DNA of 64,000 nucleotides from Acanthosepion esculentum (taxonomy: Eukaryota; Mollusca; Cephalopoda; Sepiida; Sepiidae): the NCBI GenBank assembly GCA_964036315.1, contig OZ038495.1:24928190-24992189 (forward strand), read 5' to 3'. The notes under the pieces are model-generated. The model searched no databases and had not been told where the DNA came from. It worked only from the letters and a program-made list of their open reading frames with translations. This document shows positions 1 to 10,826 of this stretch, piece after piece; the stretch's first letter is position 1; every line of letters starts with the position of its first letter. Made by a program: the position numbers and the translations under genes.

Positions 1-86
1 AGGACGCAAATGTAGTTTATCGTCACACCCAGGACGCAGATGTAGTTTATCGTCATGCCCAGGACGCGGATGTAGTTTATTTTTCA
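1..86. repeat. 30-bp tandem repeat, truncated by window edge
   Basis: Three consecutive copies of a 30-bp unit starting AGGACGC(A/G) and continuing TGTAGTTTATCGTCA are visible. The third copy decays after TGTAGTTTAT. The array probably continues to the left of the window. No coding role is apparent. Confidence 0.85.
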
Positions 87-600
87 ATTGGATGGATTCA
101 CAACAAAAATCGTGATAAGTGAATGCCACAAAATATTGAAGATTAATGTTGAGAACTCATAATTAAATCCATCAAAAACTAGAAATCGAACATGATTTAC
201 GGACGAAAGCCTTTAGTAGTAATTTTAAAAAATATTTTCTGAACTATTAGTTTGTATAGCTATGATATGACGATCGCGATATCCGACTACAAGTGATATT
301 AATTCACGAAAACGAGGTGCAATATGAACCACCACAAACACGTGAATAAACCTAAACTTGTGAAGAATAAGAAATTGATCAACAGTGACTATGCCCAAAT
401 AAAAATTGGACATATGTGCTTAATATTATCATTTCAGCCTGGGAAGATCTGCGACAAGTGAAATCGTCATACTGGATAACATAACAATCAGAATATCAAC
501 TGCACAAAATCATTATATTTTGTGATGTCAACGAACACTCGTTGACACTTTCGTAATGCTCGTTGTAATAGAGACTTTGTAATCACAGATACAACTATCG
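87..600. other. Non-coding AT-rich stretch
   Basis: I see no supportable gene. The only local structure is a short palindrome near 530-546 (TCAACGAACACTCGTTGA) and a few short open frames that look random. Confidence 0.5.
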
Positions 601-962
601 TAACGCCGATACTGGTGTCAGCCGCCTTCGAATAACACTTGCACTAATAGTACTTTCTCGATAATAATCGAAAAGTAGCCACCGAATAGTGATCCGAATA
701 GCAATCCGTATAAAGAAGTAGTATAGTGAATGGTATAGAGATAGAAGATAAGTGTAGAAAGAGTGATCCGTATAGTAATAGAGGATAGAATAGAAGTGGT
801 AATCATTTAGACGTCACGCTAATTCCCATATATACATTTCCTTTTTGGTCACGTGATTACTGGCGTGAGACGCCTTCGAATAACACTTACACTACACTAA
901 TAGTACTTGCTCGATAATACTGGCTCGAAAAGTAAACCGTATAGTGATCAGTATAGAGAGAT
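600..962. repeat. Internally duplicated promoter-like repeat block
   Basis: Two diverged direct copies of a block are present at about 628-690 and 871-960. Each has GCCTTCGAATAACACTT, then ACTAATAGTACTT, then CTCGATAATA, then CGTATAGTGATC. Between them at 803-862 lies a segment with GACGTCACGCTAATTC, a TATATACATTT stretch and a TCACGTGA palindrome. The same segment recurs at 6717-6776. The TATA-like run and the E-box-like CACGTG suggest an LTR or element promoter, but no coding capacity is attached to it. Family identity is unknown. Confidence 0.6.
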
Positions 963-1681
963 AGTGTGGAATCTTCCACGACAGCCAGTTTACCCTCCGC
1001 TGTGAAATGCACTCTTCTTGTTACGATTTTACCAACAAAGTAATCACAAGCATCCATTGGTCGATCAGCCGTAAATCCAGCTTGCTGATTGGTCAGCTTC
1101 GACCAATCAGATCGCTCCGACGCGCACGGTCATATTACGCGCCATTCTTCCCGGAGCCTATGAGACGTGATAAAAACCCAAGAACACGTGTCACACCGAG
1201 CAGACCGGAGCAGTCCAGACACGAGCAAACCACGACAACCAATTTCGACCGCTCACACATTGCCAAAATGTAACGCTCAAGGAACTCCCGTCTTTGACTA
1301 ACGCAGTCAGACGTTAAAGAACTTTCGAACTTAAAACAAACTTTGCTTCAGCTTACCTAAAGTGAACAGAAATATTCACTACTAAATAAGTAAAGAACTG
1401 TACATCAACTTACGCAAGTACAATCTTCTAAATTACAATTTAATATTCGTTATGAGCTTAGGTACAAATATAGCAAGTCTAAGGGACACAATTCTGTCCA
1501 ACCTTTTTCAGTTCCCATGCATGTAGATCAAATACTTAATAAATTTAATTGTTATGTTTTAAATCATTATTTTTGTCTTTTATTAATTGTTGTGGATGGA
1601 AGATTATTGAACACGCACAATTTTAAGCCTTCTGATCATTCAAACCTTTTGATATCTCTTAACATTCACACACGTCCCCAA
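963..1681. other. Non-coding, locally GC-richer stretch
   Basis: Around 1080-1260 the base composition rises (GACGCGCACGG, CCCGGAGCC) compared with the surroundings, and an 88-codon open frame runs 1007-1273. That frame has no recognisable domain, so I treat the region as an internal part of an unidentified repeat or LTR rather than a gene. 1280-1680 shows nothing further. Confidence 0.35.
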
Positions 1682-1771
1682 CAATAGTATAGGGAATAGT
1701 ATAGAGACAGAGTAGAGTAGTATAGAACGAATGATTTGTAGAGTAATAGAGGATTCAATAGGAATGGTGAT
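1682..1771. repeat. Left half of the promoter-like repeat, ending in a target-site duplication
   Basis: AGTATAG...GAATAGTATAGAGA and AGTAATAGAGGAT...AATAGGAATGGTGAT match the 719-800 part of the upstream repeat block. In that intact copy the sequence continues directly into the GACGTCACGC segment. Here it is interrupted at 1771 and the continuation appears at 6703-6776. The last 15 bp (1757-1771) match 6703-6717 at 13 of 15 positions, as expected of a target-site duplication around the intervening LINE. Confidence 0.7.
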
Positions 1772-2508
1772 AATATTTATTGTACAATATGTACAAATGT
1801 GGCACATGGCCAAAAAACGGGGAAAGGAGAAAAGGATATTCATCTTCTGTCTTAACGTTAAACACAACCCAAACATACAAACAATATTCCTTTCACCAAA
1901 ATAACTCATTCTTACTTACCATTCTTTCCTCATACACCATAATGCCTCAGAAACTCTATGAAATCCTAACTAGTCCCCCATATATACAATACATTGTCTG
2001 TGGAGGAGGGGAATAATATAACAACTAAAAATCTAAAAACCCCAATGGCTATTTACAAATGTGTACAAAACTATATACAAGAAACTAAACAAAATTTTGT
2101 TAATAATAACCCCCCCACAAGCCCTAACTGTAGCAGTAACATCAGTTAACTGGACGAAATCAATGTGGGACTTTGAAAAAATACAAAACATCCATACATC
2201 CCAAGCACTCACTCAAACACACACTCATTCAAACCCAAAAACAGACGAAAGACGCCCTGCTCCCACCAGAGAACTGACATCACTATCCACCTAAAGAAGG
2301 GAGGTATGCGGGAATTAAACCAAAAGAAAAAATAGGGACAAAAATAAAATGGTCAATGAGCATACATACCCTAGCTAAGTTAACTAAAAAGAAGACAAAA
2401 AACGACCTACACTAAACTATTAAGGGGAGGGTTGTCAAAGTTCAAACCAGCAAAAGCAATAACCTCCTAACCGATATCAAAATGCCACTACAAGTCAGCA
2501 CCTTTCAC

Positions 2509-2904
2509 TCAGCAGAGACGTGCAAGACTCACCCACCTATCACCAAATTCCAATGGATGGAGTCGTTTCCTTTCCGTCCTAATCTTGACTTTAAGCTGAT
2601 GCTTAAATAACAGGATCAGTTGGGAAGAGGTAAACTTTTCGGCCCCATGGAATTCCTTCTGTCGCGTCGTCAATATAACGACTCGCATAACACCCAGTAA
2701 GCAAAGGAACATATAGTGCTCAGCCTTAGTCAACGGCGGTACTATAGCCTCTAGGACAAAGAACTTTCCGCGCAGCATGCGAACCATGAAATCTTCAACA
2801 AACTTGTACAACGGAGCTACGAACCTACAATGAAAAAAGGCGTGGCCTAGGGTCTCCACCTCCTCACTGCAGCAAACGCAGTCTGGCGAGTTTGCCAAAT
2901 CCAC
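2509..2904 (-). pseudogene. LINE ORF2 C-terminal domain with CCHC knuckle
   Basis: An open stretch of 131 codons matches the distal end of a LINE ORF2. It has a CxxC...HAFFHC knuckle (CVCCSEEVETLGHAFFHC) near residues 10-28. A helical segment follows, then an HQLKVKIRTERKRL basic motif close to the end. The homologous segments at 52152-52712 and 51148-51480 carry CERCGLGLEETASHAFYHC and HQLKIKIRTDRK, so this is the conserved tail of one LINE family present in several copies here. It is continuous with the RT remnant upstream on the minus strand. Confidence 0.75.
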
Positions 2905-2949
2905 CGAACGAAGTCATTTGGCAGCCTAGAGGGCCCCTCGAATCAACAG

Positions 2950-3911
2950 CCAGGTGAGTAATGCCTCAGTGTTAGCGAGACATTTCAACCTAGGCGCCCA
3001 AGGCCATATGCAGCGAGCCTTCCTGGGACCGAACCAGACGCCGATTATCTTGACCGGCCCGTCCGTCCAGAACATCCAGCAATGGAGACAGCGGACAACC
3101 TTGACGGATGGAGCGAGACAAAATGAAAGGTTTCGATCTTAACCCATTCAATTCTATCAGCGCACCGGGAAACGTATGCAGCAGTCGGATCCAAGTGCGA
3201 AAGTCCGGCCCGAAACCTGCGGCCGAAAGAACAGCCTCCAGAAATCGATGTTCGACCCTATCGAAAGCCTCGGACTGATTTAAATTGATCAGTGCAGCAT
3301 CACTGTCGACTTACTCGATGATCAAGTGTACCAAATGAAGGTTGTCCTGAATAGTCCTGCCCTTCACAGCACAAGTCGGCTCGGGAACAATCATACTAGA
3401 GAGGACAGTCTGCAAAAAGCCAGCTAAGACCTTGGCTAAAATCTTCAACTCTGTGTTTAACATCGTCAAAGGCCGATAATTATCTATCCCATCCCCACCA
3501 TCTTTGCTTTTGCGAAGGAACTTGATCACTCCCCTGGTGAAGCTTTGAGGTATAGACCCCTGCTTCATCCAGTTGTTGAAAATCAGTGCCAGCAATGGGA
3601 CAAAGACGGGCGACTGCCTCAAGTACATTTCGTAAGGAAGACCATTTAATCGCGGAGTCTTGTCTAGGCTAACCTGTTTCAGACTCTGTAATGGGATCCT
3701 CGCACCCAGCCGCTTCAGCTGCATCGAGGCGGGGAAAGTCGGCTAAATCGCCATCGAACTGAGCAGTGCTCAGACCGGGCTCCATGGTAAACAGCTCCTG
3801 AAAGTAGTCATGGAAAGCCTCACAAATGCCCATGTCTGTAGTCAGTCCGCTTATCCGGCAATGTGATGCTCGCGATATTCCAACTAGATGCCCTGCGAGC
3901 TTCCTCTGCAC
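2950..3911 (-). pseudogene. LINE reverse transcriptase, catalytic box deleted
   Basis: In minus-strand order the readable blocks are LNGLPYEMYLRQSPVF, then FNNWMKQGSIPQSFTRGVI, then NYRPLTMLNTELKILAKVL, then VKGRTIQDNLHLVHLIIE. These are RT motifs 0 to 3. A frameshift then leads into DAALINLNQSEAFDRVEHRFL (motif A) and RSIRQGCPLSPLLDVL (motif B) at about 3050-3300. Directly after motif B the sequence jumps to a PVKIIGVWFGP-like segment that belongs well downstream of the palm. The YADD box (motif C) is missing, so this copy cannot encode an active polymerase. The same N-terminal RT segment occurs at 26911-27265 on the plus strand. Confidence 0.75.
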
Positions 3912-4266
3912 GCAATGAAGCGGCCATGTTCATAGCCTCACAAGACATTCTTTTTAACCTATCCCTAACGATTAGAGCTTGATCCTTCTTGATAAGCAAG
4001 GAGGCCAGCCCCGCCTTAGCAAAAGCTACGTCACCACTATCACGGGATTTAATTGCCCGATCTACTTTTGCCTCACAAGACATTTGAGCTGCTAACCCTA
4101 CTAGATTGAGTCGGCGACTAAAATCAGCAGCTAAAGACCTAAGTTTGGATTTGAGAGAATCCCACTACTTATTCCCTACCACAGCTCCCGACAATTCTCG
4201 CTGTAGCATTAGTAGAAGCTGGTCCCAGAAATCCTGCTCACCAAATAATGATGAGTTCAATTTCCA

Positions 4267-5000
4267 TTACCCAGCCATCTTAACCTTAGACTTATCTAAG
4301 TTTACCCGAACCCGGACAAGCCTATGACCCGAGTAAACTATAAAATGGAAACTTGGACATTCTAAGAGCCCTAAATCGACTCTCTTAACTAGAACTCGGT
4401 CGATGTAGCTTGTGCTCACCACCGAATCCGAGGTGCCGACCCTAGTCCAAGTCCATACTACCTCACGGGGGTGCTCATTTCGATACTTATCGACGAGATC
4501 AAACCCGTCGATAAAGTCCCGAAACGGCTTAACATCCGAGTTGTTAGTACCCGATTTTTGTCCTATACGATTTATATCAGGATCAAGGACGGCATTGCAA
4601 TCACCCGCTAGAACTACCGAACGAGATGTCATCAAAAACAGCGCGATTTGCTGAAACAAATCAGACCGCTGCTCATTGTCATTGGGCGCATAAACCCCAA
4701 TGAGACGAAGAGCGCCTTATCCTTTATCCAGCACACAAAGCCTGCTCACCAGCCAGGAAATACCCTACGAGCGTCCATCAAAACATGCTGAATAGAGGAC
4801 GAACCTCTTAGACACAATGTCATCACGGTCGCGAGATAAAAAATGAGTCTCCTGCACACAACAAACATCCACCCCGAGACGCTGAAGATCGCGATCGAGC
4901 CTCGCCCTATGAGACTCCGACCTCAGAAGACAACTTGCTGGTTGTATTTTCTGGCCCTCTACATCCAGGCAGTTGGGGATGGAGACGAAGGCTTTGCGAT
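4267..5000 (-). pseudogene. LINE APE-type endonuclease domain, frameshifted
   Basis: The N-terminal part reads RLGVDVCCVQETHF, the motif containing the catalytic glutamate of AP-endonuclease-like LINE nucleases (about 4840-4900). After a frame change the open stretch 4659-4267 carries VVLAGDCNAVLDPDINR (GDxN motif) and a terminal YSGHRLVRVRV block equivalent to the family SDH(R) motif. Here the aspartate of S-D-H appears as glycine (YSGHR), which would impair catalysis. It precedes the RT in the element. Confidence 0.7.
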
Positions 5001-5799
5001 CAACCATTATTTCAACGCTCCATCCCCCGGTCAGAACATCGGAGGAAGCACTGAGTATCTGTCCGAATTGGCACAGATAAGCGACCAAGTGTTCCCCGAC
5101 AATCTGAGGAGAGACTTCGTATACTGCCACTTGGTCCTACGCCTGTCTTGATACACGGTTCTTAGAATCAGATCTTTCGTGATTAGGTCTCGAGTGCTGA
5201 TTGCTTCGCAGTCGGCAGGCATGAGAAACAGTATGTCCCACATGAAAAAGCCTTTTCCTTTGATCACTCTCTGTGGTTTAACCCCCAGGGACGTCAACCA
5301 TTTTGTGACAGTGTCTTTCGTGGAGCGAAAAATATTGCGCGAACGCTTGTCGACCACAAAAACTGACACAATTCGTTTCTCAACCTTCTGCAGATCCTCG
5401 GGATTTGACAAGAGTCCATCTTTGGTAAAAAAAAAGATGAGCGTAGCTCTTGGCTTTCTCCAGGAAATCCGTTATATTGCTCTTACATTTCGGAGGAGAC
5501 ACCCAGCATAGTGCTTCTCCCCGACCGCTGAATTGTCATCTTTGTTGTTGTCGCTAGTAGTCATGGGAGCCAGTTTCCGCCATCATATTCTCCACCATCT
5601 TTTCTGAAGTGCCTTTTTTGGCCACCATATTTTCTTCTAAATATCGCCCATTATCGGCCACCAAATTTAAATCTTGGCCATTTCCGGACACCATTTTCCA
5701 CGGACTCAGTATCATTTTTGCTGGCTTGCTTATCAGAGGGATCATTTTACTTTTTTCTTGTCCCAAATAAAATTTTCGGACCGTCTTTTTAGCATCCAT
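5000..5799 (-). pseudogene. LINE ORF1, frameshifted and missing its zinc knuckles
   Basis: The start at 5799 (MDAKKTVRKFYLG) follows the T-rich leader. The frame is lost near 5554 and resumes as FFTKDGLLSNPEDLQKVEKRI at about 5450-5380, ending with TGGWSVEIMVDRKAFVSIPN near 5020. In the related fragment at 62790-63000 the same block (GGWSFDIMLDEKAFRSIPN) continues into CWKCGEIGLLSSSCPG, a CCHC-like knuckle. In this copy the knuckle is absent and the sequence fuses into the endonuclease region, which shows an internal deletion. ORF1 would be an RNA-binding protein of the retrotransposon RNP. Confidence 0.65.
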
Positions 5800-6702
5800 T
5801 TTTTTATTTATATATAAAGGGAGGGTAGGAGCCTTTTGGAAAGAAAAGAAAAATAAACAGTAGACAATTAAGCTTTACAAAATAGAAAAGACAAAATAGA
5901 CAAACTTAAACAATAAGTTTAAATATAAAACGAGAAAACAAAATTAACCAGACAAAAGAAATACACAAAACAATAGGACGTGTAAAAGATAAACGAGAAA
6001 AGTGAAAAATTAAAATTAAATGATAAAGACAAAGATAAAACAAGTAACAATCACAAAATAACTTTTAAATCGAAAAAAAGAAAGGTTACATGTACAAAAA
6101 AATAAATACAGTAATACAGGCAAAAAAGAACATTTAACAACAATAAAAACGATAAGCTACAAAAATACGAAACAATCAATACGTAAAAAATAAACAAATT
6201 TTTCAATATGGCCGCTGTTAAAATAAAGCATAAAACGAAAGAAACACAAACAATAACAAAGGCATATTAAATAAAATAAACGTGAAAAGTTAACACAGAA
6301 AGAATAACGAGAAAACACGGAAAAGATATCTAAAAAGAAAAACAAGAAACAAATTAACACGTAATAAATAAAAAAGAACCTAAGAAAAAATAAACACGTA
6401 GAAACAAAGAAAAACTAAGATTTTATGGGGGAGGATTACAGAAAATTAAAAAGGAATATAAATAAAAAAAATAATAAAAGAAAAGCAACAAAAAATGGAT
6501 AAAATATACTGAGGGGGGAAAAAAAAGAAAAAAGTCAAACTTTCTGCAAAAACAGTCAGTAGAAAAGGTAAGAGAAGTCAAAAACAACTTATCATTAAAA
6601 AAGAGTTCAAAACAAACAAATAAACTTTCAAGCTGACAGAATAATTCATGCTAAAAGCATTACCGGTCGTAAAAGGTCGGCAGAAAAGGGACGCCACTTC
6701 AT
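5800..6702 (-). other. LINE 5' UTR, purine-rich on plus strand
   Basis: About 0.9 kb of A-rich, C-poor plus-strand sequence lies between the ORF1 start and the right-hand target-site duplication. It contains no credible gene. By position it is the 5' UTR and promoter region of the minus-strand LINE. The outermost 60 bp, with ACCGGTCGTAAAAGGTCGG (about 6662-6680), is GC-richer than the rest. Confidence 0.55.
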
Positions 6703-7380
6703 AATAGAAATTGTGATCCTTTAGGCGTCACGCTAATTCTCTTATATACATTTTCTTTATGATCACGTGATCATTCAAAATGGGATCGCCTGTGTTTGTT
6801 CACTGGCGATCTGTGTTCAAACTCCAGTGTCAGCAGCGACACTTTATTCCTATATAACACTATAAATACCCCGAAATACTCGAATATGACCCAATAAAGC
6901 AGGAGAAACATAGTAAAAAGTTTTTTAAAAAAATATATGTATCTATTAGGAGAATAATAAAATAAATTGAAACTAAAATGATAACGGCTGGAAAATTATA
7001 AAAGAAATGAACACCTAGATAGTATCGGTATTGAGACACATACTATTTCTCCCTACCAATGAACAGACAGTCTAAGAAAGGCTTGATTATGCACAGAGCT
7101 CTACAAACAAAACATGATAGAGATTATACGTAAAAACAAATGAAGTCGTCATTAGTGTTAATGGGTGAGTTATGGAAGAATGTTTAATCTACCATTTCGG
7201 TTACCCCCATTATTGCAATTATTATATCCATGATATAATAACATCGTATTTCACGGATAGAACGGAATGGCAAACATGCTTTGTTCTCAGAGAAAGTTGT
7301 ATTACCTAATATATTACACACAATATATGTTACACACAACATATTATTTTCATATTTACACGTGTTCTACACATAATTTT
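6703..7380. repeat. Right half of the promoter-like repeat, then plain AT-rich DNA
   Basis: 6703-6776 holds the second target-site-duplication copy and then GGCGTCACGCTAATTC, a TTATATACATTT stretch and GATCACGTGATC, matching 803-862. From about 6790 to 7380 I see nothing beyond AT-rich unique-looking sequence. Confidence 0.6.
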
Positions 7381-7394
7381 TTTACAAATATATG

Positions 7395-7680
7395 CAACAA
7401 TAGACAATGCGAGATGAGAGCGAATATAATTCCCAACGGGGATTAGGGCTGCTGGAGATTTTTCTGTGTTTCTGGAGAAATCTTTTGAATTCCAGATTCG
7501 AGCGGGCCGGATTTATGTCCCGAGCGATGACATATTCCATAAACTTTGAAACGGCGAGTCTTGGGTTTTCCAAACATGAGGTCTGCGAGCCGGAAATTTT
7601 ATGTCTGGGACAAATATATTTCCACAAGAAAATGGCAAGAGCTTGTAAGCCGCTGGGGAAGGCAGATTTAGCTTAGATAA
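7395..7680. repeat. GC-richer block of unknown identity, open on both strands
   Basis: About 280 bp stands out from its AT-rich surroundings and stays open for 60-89 codons in three overlapping frames on the two strands. No protein domain is recognisable in any of them. Dual-strand openness and absence of stops are more typical of a conserved short repeat or SINE-like module than of a gene. I do not recognise the family. Confidence 0.35.
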
Positions 7681-7689
7681 TCGCCTTTG

Positions 7690-8301
7690 TTTCACTACAG
7701 AATGATCAAAGACTGTTTCAAAATGACCAAAAGGAAAAATTCATCATTACACACATCGAGGAAAAATAAAAACACCTGACAGAAAATATTGTTAAAAACA
7801 AAATTTTAAAATTCGAGCTAGTATTTGAGATAGAAGTAACCAGAAAAATAAGACACTTCTTAAACTTACCTGTGCTAAAGATTCTGCTCCGTCAATTAAA
7901 AAAGTTAAAAAAAAAATAGGAAAACAAAACATTGACTGATGTTGTAAAAGGCATGTTTTTTTTTTAATTTTTTTTTTTTTATTGCGAACGGAAAATTATG
8001 AGCAGGGCTATGCAAAGAATATCTGAAGAAAGCGACTGTATCATCATTGCTACCCATAACAAGTATGTCATGATAAACTACATTTAGATAAAAGGGAAGG
8101 AGACTCCCGAAACAGTAGATTCAATTCTGCAATAAAAAAAGCTACGACAATAAACGAGATAATTAGAAAATTTAGCAAAGAGACATAGAAAGTAGAAATA
8201 TAAACGAAAGATTATTAGCAGATATACCCTATGAACTATGCAAAGGATCTTGTTTTGACCATGTTATCAGCACAAATCAGAAAATATCCTAGAATTTAAA
8301 A

Positions 8302-8336
<35 letters not shown>

Positions 8337-8684
8337 AATAAATTGTGGGAGGTACAAAAGTGGCAAATAGCTAGAAAGACATAGAATTTATTTCTAATAG
8401 ACATTATGTGAGATGAAAGTAAAAAATAAGAGATGGGACAATCACTCAACAGACCAACCGGTTTCGTTCCCTAGCTTATCAAGGTCTACGGGGAACATTT
8501 ATTTTATAATAAATAACTTAATTATGACACAAGCAATCTTCATACAATTAAAACATTAAAATTGAAAATGAATTATCTGTACGAAGGAAATATATATTCT
8601 TAAACAATATTACAATTTTCCGCCAAAAAAAAAAAAAATTTATATAGCAGAAAATAGAGATGGAAAAAGTCGGGAATAAGAATA
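7690..8684. other. Non-coding AT-rich DNA with poly(T) and (TA)n
   Basis: Contains A runs near 7908, a T-rich run at about 7953-7980, a (TA)n tract at 8301-8332, and another A run at about 8622-8637. No gene, RNA or element was recognised. Confidence 0.5.
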
Positions 8685-8784
8685 GAGAACGCTAGAGCGT
8701 AATAATATCGAGGCCAAGGAGGCAGTCTCTTTGCTTACAAAGAGACGGTCCCCTTGCTCGTATATACAATGATTCTAGCGCTCT
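8685..8784. other. Imperfect 100-nt hairpin with 4-nt loop
   Basis: The two arms pair from the ends (AGAG..CGCTAG with CTAGCGCTCT) to the core, where GTCTCTTTG and CAAAGAGAC enclose the loop CTTA. The inner 19-nt stretches match at 16 of 19 positions, with small bulges further out. The block is GC-richer than its flanks and is followed by (TA)n. It could be a foldback MITE or a microRNA-like precursor; the sequence alone cannot decide. Confidence 0.6.
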
Positions 8785-8790
8785 TAGGTA

Positions 8791-9000
8791 TATATATATA
8801 TATATATATATAATACTTTGTGATTTTGATATCCAAATAAGCAGATGAATAATGAAACTATACATCAGCGAAATTCGTGGATATATCTGTGACGGCGAAC
8901 TACAGAGTGAATCTGAATGGGAGTGACTAATTGTTATCAGCAACTTGCTCGGGAATCGATAAAAATATGGAAAGTTCATTTGGACACGATTTTTGTCATA
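8791..9000. other. (TA)n and plain AT-rich DNA
   Basis: A (TA)n run at 8791-8811 is followed by unique-looking AT-rich sequence with no supportable feature. Confidence 0.5.
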
Positions 9001-10420
9001 TCTCTACACATTTTTCTGTCTTTTGTGGCTCTAATTAAGTATTAACTCTTTAACATTCCTTTTCGTTCTCGTTCTGCCAGTCCTGTTTTCTTTACATTGA
9101 AAATGTCCTGTGAGTATTAAATTTTTCAACTTCTTTCCTCATTATGTAGATAAAAAAATTTAACTGTTTTTTGCGGGTTTTTTTTTTACTGTTAGCAGCA
9201 TTTTCCTTGGCGTTCCTGTTTTCCTTAACACTTCCTAGTTGTTCTGTCCATGTTATTCTCAGCATTCGCCGGTAGAACCAGATTTCTTCAAGTCGCTTTC
9301 AGTCTATTCTTCGTTCGAGCGGAGCTTCTTTCTTTCTAAATGCATTTTCCTATCTCTTAATCTTTCGTTTCGTTCCTGAAAGACATCACTTACTCTTCCT
9401 CTGCACCTTTGGCTTTCTATGTCACATCGTCTGCTACTACACAATCGAAATACTTTAGTTGTACCTGTTTTAATTTTGACCTTCCCAATGTGTAGCTCAC
9501 AGCTTGGGATGACCCTTTTGTTTATATGTATGCATTCTATATTCTTATATTTAATGACTAATCCTTTCCTATTGTTAAGTTGTCTAACAGATCTTTCAAT
9601 TTTCTTTCGGTGTTTGCTATTAACTTTTTCTGTGTATTTTTGTGTTGTCAAAATTATGTTTGCAATTATTAAATATTTAGTATGACCACTTTTGCTGTGT
9701 TTCCTTTAACATGCTCTACTTCTGATTTAAGCTTCTATATATTCATTTCGTGCAACCGTCTATAATTGTTTGAAATTTGAGTCGTTCGGGGAGTTATGGC
9801 ATTTTAAGTTAGGCGTTGCTGATGTTTCTTTAATTTTAGTAATTTTATACTTAGCCTACATTTAACTGGAAGGTAATCGTACTCTTACTTAAAATGTAGG
9901 CATGTTTGAAAGTGCAGTATTTCTTTTTTTAATACTTTTTTGATTGTTATGTAGTTTGTTTGATAATTTTAGTCTCCTCCCAGATTTTTCGACGCTGTAA
10001 AGTATCTTGGGTATTTTTCAAACCAGATGATTATTATTGTTTAATCATTTGCAGTGACCCAATGAACACATTTTTCTTCGCATTCATTACGTGATTCAGA
10101 TTGATACTCATCGACTATTTCCATGTCTTTTTTTCCTTTCCTACCTTGGCATTTACTTTTATATCATGATAGTAATTTCCTGAGATTTAAATTGGTATTC
10201 GGCATTATATAACGTAAAAGCTGTTTAACCTCTTCTTTGCTACTTTGTGACGTGGGGCATATAGTACTAATATTGCTATATTGAATGACTTATATTTATT
10301 TTTAATTTTATCGGCCTGAAAATTGTTAGAATCCGGGAAGACATTAAGGTTAAAATCGTGTCAACAAGAACAGATGTACTTGGAGCTATGTCATACATAC
10401 TCGAGCCGATGTGAATTGAA
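9000..10420 (-). pseudogene. Decayed RTE-type LINE (endonuclease and RT remnants)
   Basis: The best-preserved part is 9651-9304. It reads RKGLVIKYKNIECI, then IPSCELHIGKVKIKTGTTKVF, then ERLRDRKMHLERKKLRSNEE. This is the post-catalytic RT region of a widespread RTE-like family (typically GLSINCKKTECM, then CELxIGDVKIKQVQKF, then LRDRKxSLETKKRVL). Upstream on the minus strand, weakly readable segments (ATANDLNNNN, VHWVTAND near 10040-10080) sit where the endonuclease would be. Frameshifts and stops are frequent. The same family appears at 30480-31290 (plus) and 21480-21640 (minus). Confidence 0.55.
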
Positions 10421-10429
10421 CATTTAATA

Positions 10430-10826
10430 ATATAATTTTTATATGCTGAAACATTGCATCATTGCTTTTGTTTAGGGAACGAACTGATGATCCTCAGTAT
10501 ACAATGAACTGTTACACCTCTATTAAATGGACTGTTCCAGTAGTAATAAAATCATTTATGGCGTCGGTCTCAGGGACAGGCTTTCCAGCTTCAGACGAAC
10601 TTGTAAATATCTATTTGTATTGTCCTTGTTTAAAATAAACTCTTATACTTTGTAAGTTACTATTCGAGTTATTATTTCAATAACCACCCCGGACAACATT
10701 ACAAAAGCTTGAGACAGAATTGTTTCACCCTATCACACTCTGATTAAGGAGAACAGAAAAGCATGATGATTAGAAAGCGAATTGCGATTCCACCTGTGAT
10801 ATTAGAGATATATCAGAGATACTTAC
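10430..10826. other. Intron sequence downstream of SLC22 exon 2
   Basis: No further exon or repeat is recognised here. It follows the exon-2 donor on the minus strand and so is the start of SLC22 intron 2. Confidence 0.45.

Larger units (their letters stand above)
1772..6702 (-). mobile_element. LINE retrotransposon (L1/Tx1-like ORF2), near full length, internally deleted
   Basis: A minus-strand non-LTR retrotransposon of about 4.9 kb. In element order it has a T-rich 5' UTR (about 6702-5800), ORF1 (5799 to about 5000), an APE-type endonuclease, a reverse transcriptase, a C-terminal CCHC knuckle domain, and a 3' UTR ending in a short TTGTACA...AATAAAT tail at 1772. A 15-bp near-perfect target-site duplication (1757-1771 and 6703-6717) brackets it, and the target is a copy of the promoter-like repeat seen at 600-862. 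Both ends are therefore supported. Reading frames are broken by frameshifts, and at least two blocks are missing: the ORF1/ORF2 junction and the RT catalytic box. The copy is dead. Clade placement rests on remembered RT motif style (NYRPLTMLNTELKILAKVL) and is tentative. Confidence 0.75.
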
